The notes below the pieces were generated by a model, which had not been told where the DNA came from, searched no databases, and saw only the letters and a program-made list of their open reading frames with translations. From SFLA01 sp045533895 (GTDB taxonomy: Bacteria > Bacillota > Clostridia > Oscillospirales > CAG-382): a stretch of DNA of 8,370 bases. Position numbers and translations under genes: made by a program. The stretch lies in assembly GCA_045533895.1 (NCBI GenBank), contig JAZSIT010000017.1:1-8370 (forward strand), given 5' to 3'. Below, in pieces: positions 1 through 5,561 of this stretch (the first letter of the stretch is position 1; every line of letters starts with the position of its first letter).

Positions 1-120
1 AGCGAGCCTGAAGTTAGCGCACCTGAAGTAAGTGAACCCGAAGTAAGTGAACCCGAAGTAAGCGTTCCTGAAGTGAGCGAGCCAGAGGTGAGTGAGCCGG
101 AAGTGAGTGAGCCGGAAACC
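1..120 (+). repeat. Eight tandem 15-bp repeats encoding S-E-P-E-V-like pentapeptides
   Basis: Eight in-frame 15-bp units fill the first 120 bases and may continue left of the window. They encode SEPEV, SAPEV, SEPEV, SEPEV, SVPEV, SEPEV, SEPEV and SEPET. Units 3 and 4 are identical in DNA (agtgaacccgaagta), and units 7 and 8 share their first 12 bases. The others differ mainly at third positions. The identical neighbours suggest recent unit duplication, so copy number may vary between strains. The array codes for a flexible linker and keeps frame because the unit is a multiple of three. Confidence 0.9.
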
Positions 121-1074
121 TCTGTTCCCGACGAAACAAGCAAGCCTTCAACTCCTGTCACCAAGCCTGATGTTGAGTTTCCTACCATTCAGGTTCCCGA
201 AGTTACAACATCTGTCTGGAATGGAAGTTCCGACAACAATTTTGAATCCGGAAAAGGCACTAAAAATGATCCGTATATTATAAAAACTGCCGCACAGCTT
301 GCGTTTTTCCGTGATTCCGTCAACAGCGGTAACAAGTATGAAGGAAAATATATCAAACTTGCTGCAAGCATTAAACTTAACAGCGGTGATCTTAATAAGC
401 AAAATCTTTCCGGAAAATTCAATTTCTGGGTTGGCATCGGCTCAACAAAAAATCCTTTTTACGGCACCTTTGATGGCGGCGGTTACGTTGTATCTGGTGT
501 ATACGGAGATGCACTTTTTAATACTGTCTGCGGCAGTGTATTAAACCTCGGAGTCACAAATTCATATATCAACTTTTGCGGCGGTGTTATCGGTACCGCG
601 TCAAAGGACTATAAATCCAATGCTGCCACTGTCATTTCTAATTGTTATATTGTAAATAGTATAGTTAACGGCGGCGGTGGCGTTGTTGATTACGCGGGCG
701 GTTATGATGTTTCCGATTGCTATAACGGCGCGCACATTAACGCAGTGGGCGATTGGGTCGGCGGGGTTATCGGTCAGCTTGCCTTTGGTACAGCAACCAA
801 CTGCTATAACGTAGGTACTATTGACGGTGATACTATCTGCGGCGGTGTCGTAGGAAATTCAATGCGCGGTACTATCAAAAACTGCTATAACGCAGGCAGC
901 GTTAATAGTACGTTCTTTGCAGGCGCTTTTGCAGGAACACAGCAGAGCAGTACTTTTACCAATTGCGGATATCTTTCCGGCACTGCAGACTACATATATC
1001 AAACCTACAGCGGCGAAGCCGTTTCAAGCGAAAAAGGTATTAAAGAATATACCAAAAACCAAATTGAATATTAA
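1..1074 (+). CDS. Surface or secreted protein with S-E-P-E-V repeat linker and GLUG-like repeat domain (5'-truncated by window edge)
   Basis: The reading frame is open from base 1 to TAA at 1072-1074 (357 codons seen), so the real start lies left of the window. The GTG at 73 is only an internal Val codon of a repeat. Residues 1-40 are eight Ser-Glu-Pro-Glu-Val-like pentapeptides, followed by a Pro/Thr/Lys-rich stretch to about residue 70. Such segments usually act as extended linkers on the outside of Gram-positive cells. From about residue 75 comes a module with G-x-G-T-x-x-D-P-Y-I-I, then T-A-A-Q-L, then G-K-Y-I-K-L, then Y-G-T-F-D-G-G-G. Repeats carrying N-C-Y-N-x-G and G-G-V-x-G follow. 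This is the usual layout of clostridial GLUG-motif proteins, which probably fold as a beta-helix. No LPXTG signal, membrane helix or SLH domain is seen at the C-terminus, so any anchor must be in the missing N-terminal part. The ligand or substrate cannot be told. A terminator follows 7 bp after the stop. Confidence 0.85.
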   Translation, partial: SEPEVSAPEVSEPEVSEPEVSVPEVSEPEVSEPEVSEPETSVPDETSKPSTPVTKPDVEFPTIQVPEVTTSVWNGSSDNNFESGKGTKNDPYIIKTAAQLAFFRDSVNSGNKYEGKYIKLAASIKLNSGDLNKQNLSGKFNFWVGIGSTKNPFYGTFDGGGYVVSGVYGDALFNTVCGSVLNLGVTNSYINFCGGVIGTASKDYKSNAATVISNCYIVNSIVNGGGGVVDYAGGYDVSDCYNGAHINAVGDWVGGVIGQLAFGTATNCYNVGTIDGDTICGGVVGNSMRGTIKNCYNAGSVNSTFFAGAFAGTQQSSTFTNCGYLSGTADYIYQTYSGEAVSSEKGIKEYTKNQIEY

Positions 1075-1081
1075 AATCATT

Positions 1082-1107
1082 GCCCGTATTTGCGTACGGG
1101 CGTTTTT
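1082..1107 (+). terminator. Rho-independent terminator of the surface-protein gene
   Basis: A 7-bp perfect stem pairs gcccgta (1082-1088) with tacgggc (1095-1101). It has a 6-nt loop and is followed at once by gttttt. It lies 7 bp after the stop codon of the surface-protein gene and separates it from the promoter at 1148-1176. Confidence 0.85.
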
Positions 1108-1122
1108 CTACCATCGGTAGAA
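1106..1122. repeat. Small perfect hairpin just after the terminator
   Basis: ttctacc (1106-1112) is perfectly complementary to ggtagaa (1116-1122), with a 3-nt spacer. The left arm overlaps the U-tract of the preceding terminator. It could be a secondary termination or RNA-stabilising hairpin, or a protein-binding palindrome. The sequence does not decide between these. Confidence 0.5.
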
Positions 1123-1124
1123 TG

Positions 1125-1142
1125 ATTAGAAATATATCTAAT
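1125..1142. promoter_or_regulatory. Inverted repeat upstream of the -35 box, candidate operator
   Basis: attaga (1125-1130) and tctaat (1137-1142) form a perfect 6-bp inverted repeat around an AT-only 6-bp centre. It ends 5 bp before the -35 hexamer of the cassette promoter. The 18-bp size and position fit a binding site for a dimeric winged-helix or HTH regulator, and the cassette encodes two DNA-binding proteins. Binding is inferred from position and symmetry only. In AT-rich DNA such a repeat can also arise by chance. Confidence 0.35.
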
Positions 1143-1147
1143 TACTA

Positions 1148-1176
1148 TTGACGCGCAGTTGAAATATGTATATAAT
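1148..1176 (+). promoter_or_regulatory. Consensus sigma-A promoter of the three-gene regulator cassette
   Basis: TTGACG (1148-1153) and TATAAT (1171-1176) are separated by exactly 17 bp, a five-of-six and a six-of-six match to the housekeeping promoter. Transcription would start near 1183, giving a leader of about 35 nt before the ATG at 1219. The palindrome ATAATATTAT (1172-1181) overlaps the -10 box, where a repressor could block RNA polymerase. That role is a guess. Confidence 0.8.
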
Positions 1177-1218
1177 ATTATCATGATCAAGGCAAAATAA
1201 GTACTGTGGAGGAATATT

Positions 1219-1722
1219 ATGACACATTTAGAGATAGATGCGGCTATAATTAATATCACGAAAAACAAATGTGATGAACGCGATTCACGATTAGTATCGA
1301 TACCAAAAGAAAATGTTACCGAAAGAAAAGCTGTTTTAGTTGAATATGGAATGTATACGTTTTGCGGTAATGCCGGTTTCCTGTTTCAAAGCGAAAACAA
1401 TCGACTGAATGCTTTGCAAATACGGCAAAAGTATCTTGAACGAGAGTTATACAAGTATCCCAAACTCAATAATATATATTTACAACTTGATGAAGATGAA
1501 AAAATGAAATTTACCGCTGCGTTGCAAGCGGAAATATTTATACGTGACCAATGTTTACCGTCACATTACGCAGAACTCATGCAAGCGGAAGAGGCGGGAG
1601 CCATAGACAAAATTTTTGAACTCAAAATTAAAATTGGTGCAATATTGAGTATGTTTAATGCGTGGGAGTGCTGGCGCAAAGAACATAACTTTTATCCTTG
1701 TATGTTTGAGGAGCAGGCGTAA
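1219..1722 (+). CDS. Unrecognised 167-residue protein, first gene of the regulator cassette
   Basis: I do not recognise this protein. The start is well supported: GGAGGA at 1208-1213 sits 5 bp before the ATG and a consensus promoter lies just upstream. The protein has no signal peptide or membrane segment and is probably cytoplasmic. The N-terminal 60 residues look mixed alpha/beta, with V-L-V-E-Y-G-M-Y-T-F-C-G-N-A-G around 39-53. Residues 60-155 look mostly helical and are rich in Glu, Lys, Leu and Ala. Cysteines are at 18, 49, 112, 151 and 161, without a clear metal-binding motif. Its TAA stop shares one base with the ATG of the ArsR-type regulator, so the two are translationally coupled. 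It may be a partner of that regulator or the function it controls. The gene is AT-rich (20 G+C in the 60 bases 1261-1320), unlike the arginine operon. Confidence 0.8.
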   Translation: MTHLEIDAAIINITKNKCDERDSRLVSIPKENVTERKAVLVEYGMYTFCGNAGFLFQSENNRLNALQIRQKYLERELYKYPKLNNIYLQLDEDEKMKFTAALQAEIFIRDQCLPSHYAELMQAEEAGAIDKIFELKIKIGAILSMFNAWECWRKEHNFYPCMFEEQA

Positions 1723-2252
1723 TGAAACGAAAGTCAGAACTTCTCAAGATACTTGCAGACGAAACACGGCTAGAGATTCTAAATATTCTTTTAAATGAAG
1801 ATTCTTATGTGGAAAAAATCGCTTGTCAACTTTCGCTCACTCCGGCTACTGTTTGTTATCATCTTAAAAAAATGGAAACGGCAGGTGTAGTGAAATGTTC
1901 ACGTACCCAGTTTTATATAATTTATTCTGTCAATCGCGATATTTTTGAGAAACCTCTCTATGATTTTATAAAGAAGGAAAACATATCTGCAGAAGCTGAT
2001 AACAAGTATGAAAAAGAGGTTTTATCACGTTTTTTCAAATACGGAAAGTTGATACAACTGCCTACTCAAAGAAAAAAACGTGAGATAGTGTTGCGTGAAA
2101 TCGCAAATAAATTTGAAAAAGCGCACAAATACAGTGAAACAGAAGTAAATGATATAATTCACCGCTTTCACGACGATCACTGCACTATACGGCGTGAGAT
2201 GATTACCTTTGGTATCCTCGCTCGTGATAATAAAGAGTATTGGCTGGTATAA
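1722..2252 (+). CDS. ArsR-type winged-helix transcriptional regulator with C-terminal DUF2087 domain
   Basis: Residues 1-75 form an ArsR-family winged helix. It opens with L-L-K-I-L-A-D-E-T-R-L-E-I-L (7-20), has a recognition helix at about 39-57 (L-T-P-A-T-V-C-Y-H-L-K-K-M), and then a wing. The ELCxCD metal site of classic metal sensors is absent. Single cysteines occur at 35, 45, 59 and 154, so metal sensing is not indicated. Residues 104-176 match the DUF2087 pattern: a basic P-x-x-R-K-K-R-x-I-V-L stretch, Y-S-E-x-E-V-N-x-I-I, H-D-D-H-x-T-I-R-R-E and a final tyrosine-tryptophan segment. DUF2087 is commonly found behind ArsR-type HTH domains and has no function I can name. The start is fixed by GAGGAG at 1708-1713, 8 bp upstream, and by a 1-bp overlap with the preceding gene. 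It probably autoregulates the cassette, but its signal and targets are unknown. Confidence 0.88.
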   Translation: MKRKSELLKILADETRLEILNILLNEDSYVEKIACQLSLTPATVCYHLKKMETAGVVKCSRTQFYIIYSVNRDIFEKPLYDFIKKENISAEADNKYEKEVLSRFFKYGKLIQLPTQRKKREIVLREIANKFEKAHKYSETEVNDIIHRFHDDHCTIRREMITFGILARDNKEYWLV

Positions 2253-2258
2253 AATGCT

Positions 2259-2465
2259 ATGCGGCAAGTGTTAATTTCTGAAAAAATAAAATTGTATCGA
2301 AAAAACAAACATATAACTCAAGAAGAATTTGCGAAAATTATTGGTGTTTCACCTCAAGCAGTCTCAAAATGGGAAAGATGCGAATGCTATCCTGATATTA
2401 TGTTTTTGCCGGTACTTGCTAAATTACTTAATTGCACTGTTAACGATTTTTTTATATCAGATTAA
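2259..2465 (+). CDS. Small stand-alone XRE-family helix-turn-helix protein
   Basis: The 68 residues are almost entirely one HTH_3/XRE domain: L-Y-R-K-N-K-x-I-T-Q-E-E-F-A (12-25), recognition helix S-P-Q-A-V-S-K-W-E-R (31-40), then Y-P-D-I and L-A-K-L-L-N-C-T-V-N-D-F-F. Many clostridial regulators begin just like this but carry long C-terminal domains. Here the protein stops right after the HTH and a terminator follows, so it is either a natural minimal regulator or the remnant of a longer one. It lies 6 bp after the ArsR-type gene. No good Shine-Dalgarno sequence precedes the ATG at 2259, and GTG at 2268 is a possible alternative start. Translation probably depends on coupling to the gene before it. 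The DNA is very AT-rich (12 G+C in the 60 bases 2281-2340). Target genes are unknown. Confidence 0.82.
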   Translation: MRQVLISEKIKLYRKNKHITQEEFAKIIGVSPQAVSKWERCECYPDIMFLPVLAKLLNCTVNDFFISD

Positions 2466-2471
2466 AAAACA

Positions 2472-2500
2472 AACAGCCGGGATTTTTTGTCCCGGCTGTT
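2472..2500 (-). terminator. Strong hairpin terminator for the arg operon, possibly bidirectional
   Basis: An 11-bp perfect stem pairs 2472-2482 (aacagccggga) with 2490-2500, around a 7-nt loop. Read on the minus strand it is followed by TGTTTTTT (2464-2471), a good U-tract about 15 bp after the argF stop. On the plus strand the following bases are less U-rich (atactttta), so it should work mainly for the arg operon and more weakly for the XRE gene that ends at 2465. Confidence 0.9.
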
Positions 2501-2515
2501 ATACTTTTATGCGGT

Positions 2516-3502
2516 TTATAATGTTGCCGCCATCACGGCTTTAATTGTATGCATGCGGTTTTCCGCTTCATCAAATACAATGGAACGGTCGCTTTCGAAT
2601 ACTTCGTCAGTAACCTCCATACAGTCGATACCGAATTTTTCGTATATCTCTTTTCCGGTGGTGGTATTAAGATCGTGGAAAGCAGGTAAGCAGTGCATAA
2701 ACACGCATTTACGGCCTGCTGTGTTCATTAAGTCCATAGTTACGCGGTAAGGGGTAAGCTCTTCAATACGCTCTTTCCATACTTCGTCCGGCTCGCCCAT
2801 GGAAACCCAAACGTCGGTATATATAACATCTGCACTGATAACTGCGGTTTTAGGGTCGGTAATAAACTCAAGGGTAGCACCTGTTTCGGATGCGATTTCC
2901 TTGCACGTGTTGATAAGCTCAGATGAAGGGAAGTATTTCTCAGGCGCGCAGGCAACAAAATGCATGCCCATCTTTGCACAGCCCACCATAAGCGAATTAC
3001 CCATATTATAGCGCGCATCGCCCATATATACCAGCTTTTTACCCTTCAGCTCACCGCAGTGTTCTTGTATAGTGAGAAAATCTGCAAGTATCTGGGTAGG
3101 GTGGAATTCGTTGGTAAGACCGTTCCAAACAGGAACGCCTGCATACTTCGCAAGGTCCTCAACTATCTCCTGACCGAAACCACGGTACTCGATACCGTCG
3201 AACATTCTGCCAAGCACCCTTGCGGTATCGGCAATACTTTCTTTTTTTCCTATCTGTGAGCCCTTGGGGTCAAGATAAACGGGATGCATTCCCAAATCAG
3301 CCGCCGCTACTTCAAAAGCACAGCGTGTTCTGGTGCTTGTTTTTTCAAAGACCAGCGCAATACTCTTTCCTTCGCAAAGTCTATGGGGAATACCCGCTTT
3401 TTTCTTTGCTTTAAGCTCTGCGGAGAGAGTTAAAAGCTTATCAATTTCCGCAGGAGTAAAATCCAGCAGTTTAAGAAAGCTTCTGTTTTTGAATTCTGTC
3501 AT
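2516..3502 (-). CDS. argF: Ornithine carbamoyltransferase
   Basis: It transfers the carbamoyl group of carbamoyl phosphate to ornithine, giving citrulline, the sixth step of arginine synthesis in the cytoplasm. At 328 residues it is full length. Key motifs are S-T-R-T-R (56-60) for carbamoyl phosphate, H-P-T-Q (134-137), D-V-W-V-S-M-G-E (230-237) for ornithine, and H-C-L-P-A-F-H-D (270-277) with the catalytic cysteine. Details such as G-S-Q-I-G-K-K-E-S-I, Y-R-G-F-G-Q-E-I-V and V-F-D-E-A-E-N-R-M-H-T-I-K-A-V-M resemble the E. coli ArgI and catabolic ArcB branch more than short Bacillus-type ArgF. The operon context argues for a biosynthetic role. Its ATG directly abuts the argD stop codon, and a perfect AAGGAGG (3511-3517) lies inside the end of argD, 8 bp upstream. 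It is the last gene before the terminator at 2472-2500. Confidence 0.96.
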   Translation of the reverse strand: MTEFKNRSFLKLLDFTPAEIDKLLTLSAELKAKKKAGIPHRLCEGKSIALVFEKTSTRTRCAFEVAAADLGMHPVYLDPKGSQIGKKESIADTARVLGRMFDGIEYRGFGQEIVEDLAKYAGVPVWNGLTNEFHPTQILADFLTIQEHCGELKGKKLVYMGDARYNMGNSLMVGCAKMGMHFVACAPEKYFPSSELINTCKEIASETGATLEFITDPKTAVISADVIYTDVWVSMGEPDEVWKERIEELTPYRVTMDLMNTAGRKCVFMHCLPAFHDLNTTTGKEIYEKFGIDCMEVTDEVFESDRSIVFDEAENRMHTIKAVMAATL

Positions 3503-4675
3503 TTATAACGCCTCCTTGCAGACGGATTTTATTGTTTCTATAGCTTTTTCAAGCAATTCATCGGAAATATTCAATGCGGGAAGCAATCTTACCTTATCCT
3601 TTGCGGTAAGACAAATAACGCCTCTTTCAATACACTTGTTAACGATTTCTTTGGCGTTTGCGGAAGTTTTTATTCCAACCATAAGTCCAAGTCCGCTTAC
3701 GTTTTCGATTCCCTCAGCGCCCTTTAACGCGCTGAAAACATATTCGCTCTTACGCTTAACTTCGCTCAGGAAACTATCGTCAAGTCTGTTAATAACGCTC
3801 AAAGCGCCTGCGCAACAAATGGGGTTGCCGCCATATGTGGAACCGTGGTCACCGGGACCGAGCACGTATTGCACATCTTCGCTCATAAGCGTGGCTCCGA
3901 TGGGAAGTCCGCCGCCAAGTCCCTTTGCTGTAGAAACAATGTCGGGCGTAATGCCGTACTGCATATATGCGTACAGACTGCCGGTGCGTCCGTTTCCTGT
4001 CTGCACCTCGTCGATTATAAGGGGAATGCCGTTTTCTTTTGCGAGTTTTTGCGCTGTAAGAATAAATTCTTTATCAAGTGCAATAACACCGCCTTCTCCC
4101 TGCACGATCTCAAGCATTATTCCAGCCGCTTTTGTTTCCTTAACGGTTTTATTAAGCTCATTGATATCGTTTGCGGTTACGTAGGTAAAACCGGGAGTAA
4201 GGGGATTAAAAAGCTTGTGGAAAACATCCTGCCCCGTTGCGGAAAGGGTTGTGAGTGTTCTGCCGTGGAAGCTGTTTTTCAAGGTGATAACAGTATAGTA
4301 ATCATCACCTTTTTTTTCTGCGGTATATTTACGTGCTATTTTTATTGCACATTCGTTTGCCTCTGCGCCGGAATTGGAAAAGAACACCTTTTTCATTCCC
4401 GTCTTTTCGCAAAGAGTCTTTGCGAGCAAAGCACAAGGCTCTGTGTAATAAAGGTTGGAGGTATGTTGAAGTTTGCTTATCTGTGCTGTTACGGCTTGTA
4501 TCCACTCATCATCGGAAAATCCAAAGGCTGTAACGCCGATACCGGAGCCCATATCAATATACTCTTTTCCGTTTATATCGGTAACAAGACTGCCTTTACC
4601 GGAAACAAGCTCCAGAGGAAACCTGCCGTATGTTCCGGCAACGTACTCCTTGTCAATAGAAATAAAACTGTTCAT
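3503..4675 (-). CDS. argD: Acetylornithine aminotransferase
   Basis: This PLP-dependent class III aminotransferase converts N-acetylglutamate semialdehyde and glutamate to N-acetylornithine and 2-oxoglutarate. The 390 residues match the usual family length. Visible motifs are S-G-A-E-A-N-E (102-108) for PLP phosphate, F-H-G-R-T (136-140), I-D-E-V-Q-T-G-x-G-R-T-G (221-232) with the PLP-ring aspartate at 222, S-T-A-K-G-L-G-G-G with the Schiff-base lysine at 251, and G-S-T-Y-G-G-N-P (278-285). The family also includes succinylornithine and other omega-aminotransferases, but the position between argB and argF makes argD the natural reading. The gap to argB is 5 bp, and the likely ribosome binding site (GAAAGG) overlaps the end of argB. 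Its stop abuts the argF ATG. Confidence 0.95.
   Translation of the reverse strand: MNSFISIDKEYVAGTYGRFPLELVSGKGSLVTDINGKEYIDMGSGIGVTAFGFSDDEWIQAVTAQISKLQHTSNLYYTEPCALLAKTLCEKTGMKKVFFSNSGAEANECAIKIARKYTAEKKGDDYYTVITLKNSFHGRTLTTLSATGQDVFHKLFNPLTPGFTYVTANDINELNKTVKETKAAGIMLEIVQGEGGVIALDKEFILTAQKLAKENGIPLIIDEVQTGNGRTGSLYAYMQYGITPDIVSTAKGLGGGLPIGATLMSEDVQYVLGPGDHGSTYGGNPICCAGALSVINRLDDSFLSEVKRKSEYVFSALKGAEGIENVSGLGLMVGIKTSANAKEIVNKCIERGVICLTAKDKVRLLPALNISDELLEKAIETIKSVCKEAL
3511..3517 (-). promoter_or_regulatory. Ribosome binding site of argF, embedded in the end of argD
   Basis: The minus strand reads AAGGAGG, 8 bp before the argF ATG. These bases also encode Lys-Glu and the first base of Ala near the ArgD C-terminus. 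It fixes the argF start and shows how initiation works with no intergenic space between the two genes. Confidence 0.85.
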
Positions 4676-4680
4676 ATAGT

Positions 4681-5544
4681 TTAACCTTTCGTAACCATCG
4701 TGCCCGCGCCTTCGTCGGTAAGAAGCTCCATCAAAATAGAGTGGGGGATACGTCCGTCCATAATAACAACGTTGTTAACGCCGTGGTTGAGGGCGTCAAT
4801 GCAGCAATCAACCTTGGGTATCATACCGCCGGATATAACGTTTTCTTTGTAAAGCTGTTTAGCTTCATTTATAGTTACCTGAGGAATAAGTGTAGCAGGA
4901 TCGTCCTTATCGCGGAGAATTCCTGCGATATCCGTCATCATTATCAGACGTTCAGCTTCAAGGGCACCGGCAATACGTGCGGCGGCAGTATCTCCGTTTA
5001 TGTTGTAGGTGTTGCCGTCTTCATCACAGGCAACCGTTGAGATTACGGGAATATAGCCTTTTTCGAGCAAATCGGTTACAGGCTGAATGTTTATGTTTGT
5101 TATATTGCCAACGTAACCCAGACGTTTATCCTTGAAGTCCGCCTCTATAAGTCTGCCGTCAATGCCGGAAATGCCCATTGCCTTGCCGCCCTTCATTTCA
5201 AGCATATTGACAAGGGTTTTGTTAACTTTACCGGCGAGTACCATCTGCACAATATCGACAGTTTCTTTATCGGTAACGCGCAATCCATCGATAAATTCAG
5301 GCTTTTTACCCAGCTTCGCCATTGTTTCGCTAATTTCGGGACCGCCGCCGTGAACCAGAACAACCTTTACTCCGATAAGCCACAGAAGAACTATGTCCTC
5401 CATAACCTGCTCTTTAAGCTGTTGGTTTATCATTGCGTTGCCGCCGTATTTTACTACCACACATTTACCGTTATAACGGCGTATATAAGGCAGAGCTGCT
5501 GTAAGCACTTCCGCACGTTGCGCGTTGGAAAATATATTATCCAT
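4681..5544 (-). CDS. argB: Acetylglutamate kinase, probably arginine-inhibited type
   Basis: It phosphorylates N-acetylglutamate with ATP in the second step of the pathway. The amino acid kinase fold is shown by V-V-K-Y-G-G (30-35, catalytic Lys32), V-H-G-G-G-P-E-I (64-71), G-L-R-V-T-D (87-92, substrate Arg89), N-I-N-G-D-T-A-A (181-188) and G-G-M-I-P-K (239-244). At 287 residues it is longer than the E. coli enzyme (258). It begins with an extra segment of about 25 residues ending A-L-P-Y-I-R-R-Y-N-G-K, and it has D-G-R-I-P-H-S-I-L-M-E-L-L-T-D-E-G-A-G-T near the C-terminus. Both are hallmarks of hexameric, arginine-inhibited kinases. This makes it the likely feedback point, as expected in an ArgJ-type cycle. 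The minus strand reads GGGAGAAG about 8 bp before the ATG; the gap to argJ is 17 bp. Confidence 0.96.
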   Translation of the reverse strand: MDNIFSNAQRAEVLTAALPYIRRYNGKCVVVKYGGNAMINQQLKEQVMEDIVLLWLIGVKVVLVHGGGPEISETMAKLGKKPEFIDGLRVTDKETVDIVQMVLAGKVNKTLVNMLEMKGGKAMGISGIDGRLIEADFKDKRLGYVGNITNINIQPVTDLLEKGYIPVISTVACDEDGNTYNINGDTAAARIAGALEAERLIMMTDIAGILRDKDDPATLIPQVTINEAKQLYKENVISGGMIPKVDCCIDALNHGVNNVVIMDGRIPHSILMELLTDEGAGTMVTKG

Positions 5545-5561
5545 AATTAATTCTTCTCCCT

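Noticed and set aside
73..75. GTG as start of the surface-protein gene
   Set aside because: The same frame is open to base 1 and encodes four more complete pentapeptide repeats upstream, so this GTG is an internal Val codon.
1..120. CRISPR-like array
   Set aside because: The 15-bp units are directly adjacent with no spacers and encode an in-frame pentapeptide repeat.
1722..2252. Arsenic or metal-resistance regulator
   Set aside because: The ELCxCD-type metal motif is missing and no metal transporter or arsenate reductase is adjacent.
1219..2465. Toxin-antitoxin system
   Set aside because: An HTH protein beside a small unknown protein invites this idea, but no toxin fold motif is recognisable in the 167-residue protein and the middle gene is a full ArsR-type regulator.
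3333..4184. Long plus-strand open frame (283 codons) opposite argF and argD
   Set aside because: It lies antisense to two clearly identified enzymes, has a low-complexity Ser/Leu/Pro-rich product and no ribosome binding site. It is a shadow of the real coding frame.
3845..4684. Long plus-strand open frame (279 codons) opposite argD
   Set aside because: The product is Cys/Phe-rich with no domain pattern and runs antisense to conserved argD. It is a shadow frame.
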